Assembly (NCBI RefSeq): GCF_901709675.1
Contig: NC_051095.1
Span: forward strand, 1,733,001-1,797,000
DNA length: 64,000 nt
Origin: Syngnathus acus
Lineage: Eukaryota; Chordata; Actinopteri; Syngnathiformes; Syngnathidae
Direction: 5' to 3'
Part shown: positions 29,101 to 43,700 of the stretch, in pieces
Layout of the letters: every line of letters starts with the position of its first letter
Numbering within the stretch: the stretch's first letter is position 1
The notes under the pieces: generated by a model
Databases searched by the model: none
Told to the model about the DNA's origin: nothing
Seen by the model: only the letters and a program-made list of their open reading frames with translations
Translations under genes and position numbers: made by a program

Positions 29101-32100
29101 AATAGCACAATCACTGGCGCTATTCACTTCCTTTGGAGCCATACCGAGCAGTCATTTTCAGCAAAAAGCCAAAGTACCTGCGTGACGTGATTGCTGCGTG
29201 GAAAAAAAGGACTATTGAGTTTACGCCTGGGTAGCATTTTTTCTTTGCTTGTTTGTTAGCAAATCTCCAATTTGAGCGTTTATGCTCAACCGTGTTCTGA
29301 TTACCACACACATTCCCTTTCCAGTTTGTAAAAAGGACGAGCACTGAGACGAGTCAACCACGTTTGTAAAGCATGCTGAGAAGATTTCGGCCTTATGTTA
29401 CCTTGAAATGAAATCCGCATTGTTGACAACAAACCATGATTAAAAACATGTAATTTACGCAGAAAAGGGCAGCAACATGTGCCGCATACATATCCAGTCA
29501 TTCACTCCCATTGACGATTATAGACGTCAAAGATTCGATTTCAGTGAATGAGTTCATTAATGCTTTGCTGAAGGCCTAAGACAAAAAAAAAAAATGCCCT
29601 TACATTTGTCAAAATACCTTTTAAGGATCCTTAAATTGCTGAATCCATCTTCAACGTTGAGTGACGAGATGCTCGATGCTTGTCCTTGCCTCAAAGTCTC
29701 GATACAGCCCGCGACAGCAAAGTGGTTCTGGATCAATATGCTCTTCGTGTCATAAACAAGACCTGCATGAATCCAAACATGCCTCTAATAATCACCCGTG
29801 AAAGGCAAAGCAAAACACGAAAAGCTTCGCAAGTGAGCGCTCGGTCTTTTCGGTAATTCCTTTACAAACGGTTATCAGGCTTTCAAACTAAATCTTGAAT
29901 TCTTTGTCAAAGCTGTTATTTTTGGAGCTAGTGATGCATGAATGGAAGTCGTGTTTACAATGGCGAGTTACGTCGCGCAATTCCGCCAATGTTAAACCTT
30001 TCGCCCGACCGCTAAGCTGCAAATAATGTTCACTCGCAGCATCGCTTGTATTGCTCTCATAAATCTTCAGCCCAGGGACTTTTTGTTTTATTTTTTTATG
30101 GATTTATCTTATTTTGCTCTGTGTGTGTTTGCGCGCCCGGCAGCGCCGAATGTTGCTGAGGTGAAAGCGTTCAGAAGCTTTATGATGGCCGAGGCGGAAT
30201 CAACAAAACAATCCGCGTTCATGTTAGCTTTAGCAACAAGCTATCAGACAACATCCGGGTCACGGGAGGTCACATGGGTTCTTGTTAATTATCTTTAATT
30301 TCAGATTGCTTATCTGCAACATCCGATTCAGACCTCCAGAAAGGTCTCGCCCACCAAATTTTCAAATTCGACAACTAACTCCATGTAAACTCCAACGAGG
30401 AAACTGTCCTGCTGCCTTTGTGCTTCTGCAAAGCTTCCACTTTTGGAGAGGTCACCACGTTGAGCCGTTCAAAGCATGTCCTCCATGCCAAGTCGTTGAG
30501 CTCAAGCGTGTTCACTTAAAGTCCACTTATTTGTTCCACTTAGACAGGTCGAGTCCACTTTTTAATTGGCTGTAGTTAATCCCAGCTTTCTTTTTGAGCC
30601 ACTTTGAGTGGAGTCATAAATGGATTTTTGGACGGCTTGTGGCACAAATTGCTTATACTGTTTGTGTGTGTGCGCGCTGCAGAATTCAGGTTTCCTCACA
30701 GCAAGGCAAGTGTTGCAATGTCAAAGCAGCACGTCGAGGACGGGATACTATTAATAGACGCCGCACTTAGAACACACACTTTGAATAAAAGCTGACAGCA
30801 GGCAGGCATCGCCGATGTCCCGATCCGGATCGGATCGCGAGTCCGCAGGTGCGGCGGGTTAAAGGAAGAAGCAACGTGGGCCTAAAGTGAGTTTGAGATG
30901 ATGGATGAAGCTTTATTGCGTCCAAGAACGCTTACAGTGCACATCCTGCCTGGAAGTGCTGGCGATGGAGCTCTCATTGAGTTTCCCAAACATTCGCTCG
31001 ATGGATTTAGCAATCGTATTCTTAAGTAGAAATGTCATGTGTCTTTTGATGACACGAGCGCACACAACTCGGAGTAACTGCAATGCTTCTGGAAACATTT
31101 AGCTTTTTTGTTTTTTGCATAAGTAATTTTGTCAATATTGCCAGAAGTAGTGAATTGCAATTTGTCAGCTTTGACTTACTCTTTGGTTTTGCTTTTCGGT
31201 CCGCGAGCTGAATGCTAACGCCAATGCCGTCTTCTGTTGCGGAGTCATGTATTCTTTCTCCTCCGCGAAGAACAGCCTATATTAGTGCCGCACTGATGAG
31301 CCAAGAAGAGTTAAAGCAACGTCTGACTCCATTTGGAATTCGCCATAATTTGAGTTTACGTTCTGTAATTAATAAATATTAATAAAATACCATTAAAAAC
31401 AATAATATACAGTGAGAGCTAGATAAGACTGTCCTACATGCACAAAATCATTTGGCACAATTCATCACAGCAAATCCTAACATGACACATGGCCTTTCTA
31501 TCGTCTATGTATTTTGAAGCCAGCCGGCCAACTCCGCTGCGTTCTGTGCCATTTGACTCCATTCTTTTCTTTTTCCCGCCCAACCTGTATCTCCGTGCTC
31601 CAGATCTGTCAAGTCCATTCCGGTGAGCGTCGGTGCTCTGTCACTGCGGCTACGTTAGCCTCGTCAACCTAGGCAATCCACTTCCCTTAACTGTGATTAA
31701 TAGCCGGTAATGAGCTCTTTGATTGGCACCATTGTACATGTGCACTTTATAAAGTCCTGTCTCGGGATCAAATTGAGCGGCTAATCTCTTAAAGTGCTGC
31801 TCGGTGTTTGCGCTCCCAAAATGGAATTTTCTCTTCTTGATTTTCTTGACACTGGCTACTCACTTTTTGCGCCCCACCCCAACTTACATTTTTTTTTTTC
31901 TGGCGGTGGTAGACGTGAATTAATTTCTCCAAATCTGACTCAAAACCCAATTTGAAGGAAAGTTATAGATGGCTATCTTGAATTTTGGGTCATTAACCGG
32001 ACCAAGAATGTCGATTATTTTGATGATGTTTTGCTTCATACTTGTTATGCCGACTATTAAATTAATGACCGTAAGCTTGAAAAGGTGCTTTGATGGCCTC

Positions 32101-35100
32101 CGCCACTGAGCCTGATAAAGATAAATTACAGCGCATTGACATTTCCATGACGTCTTTTTTAATGGCTTTGATTATGATGAGTCCTCGATGGCAGGTCAGG
32201 ACTGTGAAGGGTCCCTGGACTGACGTCATACGAGCACAATTTGAGATTCCTACCAAACTGCTGAGCGTTTCTTTTTTGAGAAACAGCAATACTGTACATT
32301 TCAATTGTAAGCATGTATGCAAAAAAATAATAATAATAATAATAACGAGTCTAGTGTGGCTGTAGTAAGCTTTTTGGTTTTCTTTTTGCGATATACCAAC
32401 TAGTGGTACGAGGACAGCCCGGTGAGAAAGAAAAATATCCTAATCTAGGCCACGAGCTGCATTCCATTAACTCTGCCTGCCAAGCCTTATCCATTGATCT
32501 GGCCCGATTTGAGAGACTTTCTAACTTTATATATATTTTTTTATTCAGTTTGAGGAGCACGACACGTGCCTCGCTGATTTGACGGATAAAAGATGGGGGG
32601 GAAAAAACAAAGATGAAAGTGCAGTATTAGGCACAGCCCTGAAACAAAAGTCAGTGTGTGAGTTGAGGGGGGCAGTTCCGAGAGATGGATGTGATTTGTT
32701 TGTTTGTTTTGCCCTGTCAGGTCTTAAGGTTTACAAAATCAAAACTTTCCAAGACCAGGACTGGTTATCTGACAAACGGGGTGGCTGGCGTCTTTTGGGG
32801 CCGTTAAATTATAATATTAAATTAATATTGTCCACAGCTTTACTCCAAGAAAGTAGCCCACAATTTAGAAGGAGCAACCCGTGAATGAATTTACTCTGCA
32901 TAACTAGTGAAAAAAAATCCACAAACCGTGAAGAGAAAATGGAGCCCAGTGAAAAGTTGTACTTGTGTTTTGAGCGCCAGAAAAGCTCCACCAAGGCTCC
33001 TCTTATACATCTCCCACGCAGTACAAGTTGACCTGGAAAAAAAAGCCAGTGAGCGTTATTTTGCATCCTTAATTAAAAGTGTCGCTCCTGTCCTGCTCGG
33101 GTCCCGAACCCCTCGGCCCGGATGACAGCCATGCAGAGCAGAAAATCTGACAACTGCATCTCGCCGCTCGCGGCGTTATCTCCGCCTCCTTCTGAATTAA
33201 CTGTCTTCATTATCGCATCCTCGCAGACACTCCTTTTCTTTCTCTATCTCTCCTTCCTCCCATCTCTGTCTCGCTCTTCCTTCTCTCTGGCACGCCCGCC
33301 CTAAAAGTAGGACAACAGCAGAACGAGAGAAACGAGCTTTTTTTTTTTTCTTCTTTTTTTTTTTTCAAAACGGTTCCTCCTGCCCACATTTGAAATGCTT
33401 TTAAGCGTCAGGGCCCCGGCGATGATGGCGTTGGAGCGATGGCGGGAGCTTATTACATAAGCAAAACACGAGTGGAGGCTTGGCGCCGTCACGCAGAGGT
33501 GGCGTTGAAATGCGGCCAAGCTAACATGGCCGCGTTTCCCAGGCGGGGCGACACGACTCGCTTGTAAACATAGACCCTGCTAGCAAATCGAATATTCTTT
33601 CTTCACCACCAACGCTAGTGAACGATTAGCATACTGCTAACTGTTCACATATATGCGAAATGAAAAGCATCATTTTGGGCAAAAGCGCGAGCCACTTGAC
33701 AAAGAAGATTGCTAGTAGCATCATTGATGACATCGATATTGAGAAAAAGGCCCAGAGGAAAAAGGTGCTATGGGAGATTATTTGAGCCGCATTGCAGCAT
33801 CCACTTTCATTTAATCCTGCGCCACTTCTAAGCAAGTACTCGGGTTCCAGAAAAAAATATATAACTTTGTCGAGACACATAAGCTTGGAGTGGCGCCCGA
33901 GAAAATTGGTTTCTAAAAAATTCAAGATGAAGTATGATTGAAGCGATGCCAACATGAATGGGAAAGGTTGTTGACGTGCTAACGGTTAGCATTGGTAGCT
34001 CCAGTGGTGGAAAACATGGACAATATAACAATAGTCACAGTCACATCTTCTTCTCTATGAAAAATGACTAATATTAGAGTTTGTACGAAGTTTTATAGTT
34101 TGGCTAGAGAGGGCGTGAGAGACGGTGTGAGGGGTACTTTATCGATCCCCAGGGGAAATTCACGATAACCATAGTTTGAGTCTTATTCATACTCGGAACA
34201 ACCATTGTCAGAACTTCCATTGAGATGGGCAGGATGATATTGTGTGGTTATACTCCAACCTTCCTGGAGGGCAAACTCTCCCATGGTTGCTTTTCACCCC
34301 TTTATGATATTACAAGTTATATTTCCATGCTGCGGAACGGACAGGTGCGCAACGTGTACGTTTGCAAATGTTTTTCTGCCAGGCGATCCGTCTTTTCTCA
34401 AATCCCGCCAGCTCGTCTCATTCGATGCCAGCACAATACACGGACGCAAGGGGAATCCTTCGCCCCGCTGTGGATTTTTCTTTTGTCAGCTAACCGTGTG
34501 TGCATAATATTACCGTGGCAAGATTTATGACTCGTATTGGTGTATTTTATCGAAGGGTGGAAAAAAGGGGTGGTTAGGCGCCATCTCCGATGCACAAAGT
34601 AGACAGGAATGGAGTAGAGCATCCACCGGTGCTGATAATGTCCTCCATCACTTGTCCGCCACACAGCCAGCTCGTTAAGAGGCTACGATTTAGCGAGTCG
34701 GAGTCCGCTTTGGGCAAGATTGCACTCGGGGTTCCGGCGCACTGATCGGCAAACACGAGCCAAGACAGCCGGCGGAGAAGAAGACGTACGAGGCCGTGTC
34801 AGAAAAGTAGGGATGGGGAGATGAAGACCTCTGCGGCTTTCATTATGGGCTGGCTGATGCCGGCGTGAGATAGAGATGCTTCTGCGCACATCGGGTCAGG
34901 ACTCCAATCGCCGGCATCGGCCGAGCGGCGGGAGGAGAAACAATCTGACGCCTTGATGTGACGCTGATGGAAAGGACCCCGGCGGCCTAAAACGGACACT
35001 CCCACCCGGCGCGGTGTATTTCGGCGCGGTCCTTGAACACGCCATCCTCTCGTCCATCTCGGCGCTAACGACGCCGCGGTCTGATTTTTACGGCCGCGCG

Positions 35101-37692
35101 GCGCACGGCGGGCCGAGCATTTGAGACGCGCTGACCTGTGCTTTATGGAGAATAATGGCAGCAAAATGGTTACATTCGCCATTAATGTTCCCCCGATGAG
35201 CGTTCATGTATCATCGGATTGGGGCCCTCCCGCGAGAGTCGTAATGTTGACGGAGAGAGGTGGGAGGAAGGGAAAAAAAAAATAACATCCATCTTCCCAT
35301 TAATGGCCAATCAGCTCTGCAGGGAGACCTGCTGTGCCTTTTTTCTTCCTTGTTTTCCCGAGCGCCGGTAATGTGGCACCTGTGGGAATGGCCACATCTA
35401 CATTTTATGAAACACTCAAATCTGGAAGAATAAAATAATCAAATTAGTTTGCATTTGCATCCTTTTGATGTTTCCAAGAAGGCCGCGGTCACGCACGGCA
35501 AGGAATTTCCCATTTGTACGTTTCTTAAACACGACCCACGGGGTGTCCGGACCTTTAACACTGACAAAGGAGCGTTAAATGGACTCATCCCCATTTTGAA
35601 TGGTCGTCTTGTTGGCGTGCACACGGATGGCCTTGTCAGATCACCAGCTGCGACAAGTTGTCGCGCATTGCAAATTGTTCCTCTTCACTGGCGTGATCAC
35701 AATGAGCCCCCCGTGAGCTCGTTCTGGCAGCCCGGAGGCTCAACGCTGAGCGGTCCATGGACCATTAACTCCTACAGATCCTTGTCTGTTGCTTGGGTCT
35801 GGCTTGATAATGTTTGATATTGATATGGGGAATAATAGCACACACACACACGTTTCTATTGTGTGCGCGTGCGGGTGTCTTAACACTTTGAGCACCGCTG
35901 ACGTGAAATATCACCAACGGCAATCCCAACAAGGGAAGCCAACAGTGACAATTGACATTAGGGACGGTACGGAATGAACAAATGTAACGTAGGTAAATAT
36001 GCCAGATTGTGGCCAAAGGCTAATTGTCATCTGCAGTCCCTGGACAGGTTGATGTAACAGTCAAATCTAAATCAAATGTATAAATTAAACTAAATAAAAA
36101 GTAATGAAAATGAATAAAACAAAATGTATGGATTGAGTTAAAAATAAAAAAGTCATATAAATAAATAAAATAAAATGTGTAAATTAAATTAAAAATAAAA
36201 AGTAATAAAAATTAACTAAAAACTGTCCAACACTAGCATCACAAACAAAAAGGGCAAAAACATTTTGCAGTTGGGAGCATTTCATGACTAGAAACTCCAA
36301 TTTCGGCTCATTCCATATTCATTTAACAGAAGTATTTATTAAGAAACTTCATAAAGTTTCATAGAACAAAACAAATACATTTTCAGATGCTCTAAAATGT
36401 CAAATATCACACTCCACAAACATTAAAATGGTGTCATAAACCAAAACGGCATAAATTAAAATATTAATTGCGTTTGGCCCAAAATAGGTTATTTGGGTGA
36501 AACTAACTCATGTTGTACTGCTGCTCACTATAAAAAATGGAATAAAGAAGAAAAAAATTAACTTTTGGGAAATGTAAAATGGTCGAAAAATGTGGTCGTT
36601 TCTTTGTTTACGTAGTCCGAATGCTGAAAATTGCCTGGCACTCAAAATGTCCTCTTTTTTTAAAAAAATGCTTGGCAATTCAATATTTCCCGATTCCTCG
36701 TCCCAACTCGCTGTGTACTGTTAGCATTTTCACGTGGTCCTCGATGAGCTACCGTTGCGATCGTGTCGCGCAGGCTTGTTGCCGTGCGATGCACGTTGAC
36801 ACACAAAGACCGAGCGCAATGAATATAAATGTCGGCGTTTATCTGCCACATGAAGAGCCATTAAGCGAGCAGCGCTGTTATTTATACACCCAAACAGGAT
36901 GTCATCCGTCTTGATGCGGCGGCGAGCGGGGAGGACGCAAAAAGCTAAAGGCAGACGGGACGGACGATAACAATCAACGGGGGCCAGCTGGGTTATTATT
37001 TATGCTAATTGGGCTTTGCAATTATGAAAATGGAGAAAGTGAGACCTTTTGAGTCATTCATTGACAGCAAAACAATTAGTTGTCGTCGTGTCGTCGTTTC
37101 GACAGCTGCAATGTGACCCCGCGCCGGGGGAGCTTTCATTTGCCAATTAATTGCAGATGACCGCGCCAGGCCAATTCCTTCATTTGTACTGTTTGAGTCA
37201 AATATGCAAATGAGGCACTTATTGACATGAGCGTTGGCGTCCGCGCAGAGACGCAGGCTAAGAAAACGGCGGCGGAATTGAGGCACACCAATTTGAGAGT
37301 CCTCCTGCGCTCTAATTAAGTGAATAATGAACTTGGCCCAGGGGAAGTTTGTTGTTCTTTTCTGTCTGAGGACGGTCGCAATCTTCCTCCGCTACTTGCG
37401 TCCTCTGTTGACATTTTTTCCACGACGACATCCTGACACGCGCTCCAATTAGCTTTATTGTTACCCAGAATGCAATTGGGCGTCAACTGCGTGACTGTGA
37501 TCTTGGTCAGGTGCTAACCTTTACAACTCAAGCACATTGGCAGCTAATTAACGCTAACATTATTAGCATTTGCCTGACTTTCTCGCCAACTTTCTCTCAT
37601 TGTGTGTGTGATTCCTGCGACATATGGATTAAACAAAACAACCTGTTTTGTTTCAGCGTCAGCGGGTGGTTGCGCGAGACGCAGGTGTTGTG

Positions 37693-37725
<33 letters not shown>

Positions 37726-40700
37726 GTGTATATATATATGTATATATATGTGTATATATATATATGTATACATATATATATATATATATTATATATATAT
37801 ATATCCGCCACCCTTTGTGGAGGTGTGATGAGAAATGAAAGAACAACACAGCGGGCAGCCAGCAATTGTGTTCTCCTTATCCATGTTTGCTCAGTTTAGC
37901 GCGGCGCAAATATTAGCTCCTTTTCATTCGGCGGTCTCCCCACTGAGCCTCACCGCGACGAGGAAAGTTCCGTCCAAATGATCTTCGTTCGTGAGATGAG
38001 TTTCGATGCAAGCACTTTGGTAAACTTTTTATTAAGTAAAGCTCAGATACGGCAGAGAGGAAAGTTTTTCAAGTTTAAAAGGATTCCGGGCTGTTGTTTT
38101 TGTTTCTGCGGCAGAGTGACAGGAAGGTAGATGGAGCAGGCGAAGGGAAATGAGGCAGGGAGCGGAAAACAATGGAGACAGAAAACACTTTCCTCTTGAT
38201 TTCCTGCAAAGGTCACAGTCATTCCTTTCCATTTCAGCCACACGACAGAGTTGAAAACGCACGGCTGGCCCTAAGCTACCTGCACTGTTACGCCATCAAA
38301 GTGTAAAAACATCAAAAGGAAAGAAAAAAAAAGCGAAAACAAGAAGTCATCTCCCATTTGAGTTTGTTGTGGTGTTATTTTATTTTTTTCTTCTCTCAAC
38401 GAGCTTCCGCTAGCCTGACAAACGCAACGTGCAAACCGGAGATGAAAGATGACAAGGAAGCGGGCTTCATCTCCACATGTGGCGCGCTCCCCAAAACAAA
38501 ATAGCGCCACTGTTTTGGCAATCAAAGCGCCTTCGTCGTCGTCTCGTGTCGACTCCCACGAGACACCTGTGAATTGCGCGCACACAAACGCCACGCGCGG
38601 AAATAGTGAAAGCGAGCGCCTGCTAATTATTTACGAAGAGATTGTACACAACCGGAAGATAGCGACGACTCGGAAAACGGAATTTGGGAATACTGGCTGA
38701 GGCTGTTAAGTTTGGAGCTGCAAATTAATTACAAGGGATTACGGAGACAATAACGAGAGGACTCTAGGGGGCGTGTCTCATTTCACTGGTGCGTGACAAC
38801 TTGAAGTAGTAGTTTACGCACATTCTTTATCCTCTGCGAGGAGCCGAGACCCGCTAAAACGAGTTGAGACGTCTATACAGATGTCCATGTAAATTTGACG
38901 TTGTAAAATGTATCCATCTCTCTGGCGCCCCCTGGTGGCCATGTGTGTTTACAACTGACCGATCTCACCTCGATTTATTTGTATTTCGTGTTTTCTTTGC
39001 TGCCGCCATTTTCCGAACTTAGCACGGAACCTTATGACGAGTTGCGAGAGTGGTCCGGTGCAGAGCCGCGGGACGGAAGGCAGGCAGATGGATAACGCGC
39101 TATTAAGATGCGGAGATATGGGCCCGCGTCAAGGTGACTGGCACACATGGCAAAACACACAAATGAGTTGGCGGAGAGAGAAAGCAAGCATCCGCTCGCT
39201 CGGGTCTCCATGCCTGCGACGAGACATCGTCATTTCCAATCAGCCGATCGTCGCGACATGGTCTCTTTGCTTCCTTACGTAACGGCGCCGTTCCGGAATG
39301 GAAGATTAGCCCGATGCCGTTCTGCCGGCAGCCGACGCCTCGGCTGTTGTGCGCCGCGAGGCACGGCGGCTGCGTACTGACAGGATGATAAGATGCGGCG
39401 GGCCAGAATTACCCTCGCCGAGGAGATGCGGGGAAACGATAAGACACCGAGACGTCAGGTTCACTGAGTGCACTTGGCAGTTCTGACAAAAATATTAATC
39501 CCGAAACTAAGAATAGCCTTAAATCAGACAACTGGCGTTAGTGAGCTAGCTTGCGCCGTCGGCTAATGAACGCGGCGGCTCTTTCCTCTTCGGTTGTTTT
39601 GGTTGAGCTCAACCTGCCAACATCTTCACTTTCCAAATTGAATTGTGGTGGCAATCCGTCAGATTTAATCAGGCCGGAAAAAAAATCACTTCCTCGCTAA
39701 ACCAAACCAGAAATCAATCACGTCCGAAAATTTATTCTTTTAGTCCTTGCGAGAAACGGAGGTATGGCAGCGCCTCCAAAAAATCCCCGAAGGATCATCA
39801 AGGTTTCTGAAGCTCCTTTTAATCAGAACATGTTTCTGTCTAACCCTCGGACTATTTCTCTTCCTGCTTTGCACAATCGTTGCGAAATCTCTGAGGACGC
39901 ACACAAAAGCCCGTAGCTTGCTCATTCTTATTCCATCCTTAACACTGTTTTTGTGCAAGGTCATATTGGAACTTTTTTGACGGGAAACCACGTAAGGAAC
40001 ATTGCGGAATCCCCTCGCGGCACGACCGCTTTTTCATTTCATTCGGATTTGGATGTAGCTATTCCTCGTAGACACCTCCGGCCCGTCAAGTAAGTAAGAT
40101 GGCGGCGCGTGCACACGCTGCGGCCACTCTCTGTCCCGAACGGTGTTTTGTTTTGTCGTTTAATGTGGGTTTGTCCGCCAGTTTTGTGTGTTCGTCTCGT
40201 CGTACCGGGTTGTGCTTCAAGTGCGGCGGGCTGGTTCTGCTCGACATCGGCGAAAGCGAGTTTTGTGGCGATCTGCACTTTGAAGCGGGGACATTAAAGG
40301 CGCTCGGTCTGCGCCGTCCTGGAGCGTCGCCGGACTCGCCTGCTATTCTTCCCCCGGTTGGGCGTCCGGGCCTGGCTGGCGGCCACCCCAGCTCGCCCGG
40401 CCGTGCCTTCCATTCTTCTGGCGGACGTTCGATCGCTGGACGTCAACATGCCTGCTGAGTTCTGCGGACCGGACAGTGCGTGGCTGCTGTGCGTCTGGAG
40501 CGGATGGCGCGCTATCGGGCGGACCGGGCCATTGTACGAGGGGGAACATCGCGTGGAGGTGGACTGTGCGTCTACATCCGTGAAGAATGGTGCCGGGACT
40601 TTGTTGTGGGATGCCAGCACTGCTCGCCACTGGCGAAGTTTGTGATCTCCGGGCTGTTGGGGTCCTGAACTCTCTCCCCGTTGTTTTACTTGTGTGTTAA

Positions 40701-43700
40701 TCGTGTGCTGTGTCTCGTCACCGTGGGATAGGGGGAACGGTATTTCGGTTTCTTTGTGTGTCCTAGCATGAAGGAATTGACAATAAAGCTGACTCTGAAG
40801 CGGCGTCGAGACGCTTACGTAGCGCTGGGCCGTCTCAGAAAAGCTCCGGCTCGCCTTCGTCGGAATATTCCCGACACCGCCGCTATCACGCTAGGAAGAA
40901 TGCTAATGTTGCAGAACTCAAACGCTCATCTGCCACAAAGCTGACGGAAGAGCGAGTTTGACTGATATTTACAGTTTTAATAGCGCGGATTGAATTAATT
41001 CTCCTGCCAAAGGTGTTGTGATTCTTCTAAGCTGCCTAAGCGTGAAGGGCGCTAATGGAGATGATCCCGCATCAAGGATTTTTTTTTTTTCTATTCTTGC
41101 AGCTAAAAGGTATCAATAGCTGCCATTCAATTTAGAATCCGCGTGTCTCGCTACTCCAACCCCTCCCCCTTCTGGTCATATTTATATTCATGTCCCGGGA
41201 TGGGTATTGAGTTTCAGCGAGACTGCGGCCGGGGTAGTTCATAACATAAGTCTATTGATTAAGTGGCTCCCGACTGTAAGCGAAGTAGCACTTTGCCATT
41301 TGAGACGTTCGGCCCTCATCACGGACTGAGATCATTTGTGTCCGTCAAGCGCTGCTAAACGGAGAGCCATCTTGGTGGGCTTTCATCCTACGGTGGAAAA
41401 ATGGACCCAGTGTCTACTGCTTGATATGGGCGAGATAGATCACTTCGCCATCTCTTCCCACTATTAAAATACAGCAGCAAAGTTTCTGGATAACCCAAAA
41501 GCCTCTAGAGTTATATTTAACATTGAGCCGATGGCATAGTCAAATGGTTACAATCAATCAATCAATCCTTGGAGTCATGCCGTGTGACAAATTTATCCAA
41601 CTACCGTTTTTTTCCATTTATAATGCGCCCCCATGTATAATACGCACCCTAAAAATGGCATGTCGATGCTGGAAAAAAGCCTGTACCCATGTATAATACG
41701 CACCCAAATTTTGACTCCTACTTAAGTCCGTAAACGTAAAATTATTTCAGAAAAAAGATCATCTTTGGGAACAACCGGATGTTATTCTGCCGGTCAGTAT
41801 CACTGCGCATGCGCTAGCAAACTCGATAGCGAAGAAATGTTTCGGATGTGTGTAGGGTACATTGTGACAGCAAACGAGCAGGTGATCGAGCAAGCGTCTG
41901 ATACGAGAGCATTGTGTTCGTATGGAGCGTGTTTGAAGTGAACAGCAGAGAAGAAAGCGCATCTGTAATGGCGGCCTCCGTATGATATCCGGATTAAAAA
42001 AAAAAAAAAAAAAAAAAATGTACCCATGTATAATGCGCACCCCAGATTTTAGGACAATAAATTTGTTAAATTTTGCGCATTATACATGGGAAAAAACGGT
42101 ATTTGAGATGGGAGTAAGACTGGCCCCAAACAAAAGATTTTTTAAATATGAATGTTTGCCTCTCTCGAGCTATAAAGGACCAGTGACCATTGATCCGCGA
42201 GATGCGGACGTCGACGGGCCCCGACAAGCTCACCAACTCTTGAACCGGAAAATGTCCCGGAAGCATTCCGCGAATGTGTCGGCGTGGTTCCCAACCAGAG
42301 CTGACCGCAGAATAATAAACACTTTTATCTGCAAATAGGGATTAAGATGCCCGTAATTCCGCTTGTGATGTCACCGTCCATTAATTTACTGTACCACCTC
42401 TGTGCTTATTTACTCAATTAACGTGCTCATTATGGTTCCGTTAGCATCACGCTGCTTTAATTTTGCCATTTTTTTTTTTTTAATAGCTACTAATCCGCGA
42501 ATAAGGGGGCAGCGCGGCAAGGGAACCGTCTCGTAATTCACCTTGGAAATGTGAGAATATGGAAGGCGGAAAATGTACATGCTACACGGAATCGATGATG
42601 TCGCAACGCTTCCGGAGGACCCCCCCCCACCCCTCCCCTTTTGCAAATGAGTTTGACCTTCCGTGTGCTAATATGGCTCATAATCTTTACACCAGTGCAA
42701 CCGAGACGCCGTTCCGCTTCCGCAGCTCCCTAAATGGCTTTGACCTTTGGTCCGAATCATGGCAGGAAATGGCGAGGGGATGGAATTGTTTGTGGGTGGG
42801 GGTGAGCAGAGAGTTGCGAGAGACTCAAAGCAGCGAGCAGCTAATAGATGGCAAAGGTTAGGGCACGCCTCAGCCACCTGAAGAATACTCTGCATCTCAA
42901 CAATTCTCAAATCGGATATCAAGCTGATGTGCCGATGCAACAAATCCGATTGAATCGCTTGACACAGTTGAGTATTTCTGGATCCGATTTGAGCTCCGAT
43001 GTTCAAGACAAATTGGTGTCAGTACCTAAAGCAAAGTCACATGACTCAGGGTCTGCTTGTTTGAAAATAAAGCCGATACAACTCTTTCACCGCCGTTGAC
43101 GGCTATAGACGTCAAAGATCCATTTTAACTGGGCTGGATGATTTTTTTTGTGAAACCGGATCATCGTCTTCTGTCCACAGGAGAGAGGAAGGGTCGGCGT
43201 GATCTTCAACGTGGGAACGGACGACATCGCCATCGAGGAGAGCGCGGTGATGGTGAGCGACGGCAAGTACCACGTGGTGCGCTTCACGCGCAGCGGCGGG
43301 AACGCCACGCTACAGGTGGACAACCAGCCCGTCATTGAGCGCTTCCCGTCAGGTGAGCGGCGTTCCCCGTCGTGCCTTATCAAAGATTACACGTGAATGG
43401 AAAGCGTTGACTTGGCACGCAATGGCGAGAGAAATGCAACAGTTTGCCCGATTCGATCGCTGGCCCACTTCGACGAGGTGTTTAAGCTGATTCTTCAAAG
43501 CTTTTTTTTCATTCTTATGACTCATGGTTACATTTCTTAAGTGAGCAGGAGAAATCTATTGATGATGCTGATAAGATGTTTGCATCCAGGCCACGCTTGG
43601 ATTGTGAGTTTATAAAAAGAAGCCTGCCCGTGTCTATATCGCTCCCGACTCTCTTGAAACCCGAATCCCGGTCAGCCAAAACGTGCGAGTGCCCGCCATT

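Larger units (their letters stand above)
26105..43180 (+). other. nrxn2 17-kb intron
   Basis: The largest intron. I find no coding exon. It holds repeat fragments (family B at 27791-27857 and 29497-29545; family A at 31250-31325 and 38821-38940), a LINE tail (34131-34164), an AT microsatellite (37691-37804), an internally deleted LINE (40098-40799) and a TA-flanked MITE (41602-42101). AT-rich homeodomain/POU-like motifs near 37000-37215 might mark an enhancer. Many open frames on both strands lack family resemblance. Confidence 0.6.

Noticed and set aside
37511-37899. Several frames rich in Tyr-Ile on both strands
   Set aside because: They are translations of the TA microsatellite at 37691-37804.
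40098-40799. The LINE stretch as an independent protein-coding gene
   Set aside because: The recognisable pieces are in different frames and belong to a retrotransposon endonuclease region with an internal deletion.
41759-42040. Similar 67-93 residue frames found at three places (also 60271-60551 and 62759-63026)
   Set aside because: They lie inside the three copies of the TA-flanked MITE and exist in all of them only because the copies are nearly identical. No transposase motif is present.
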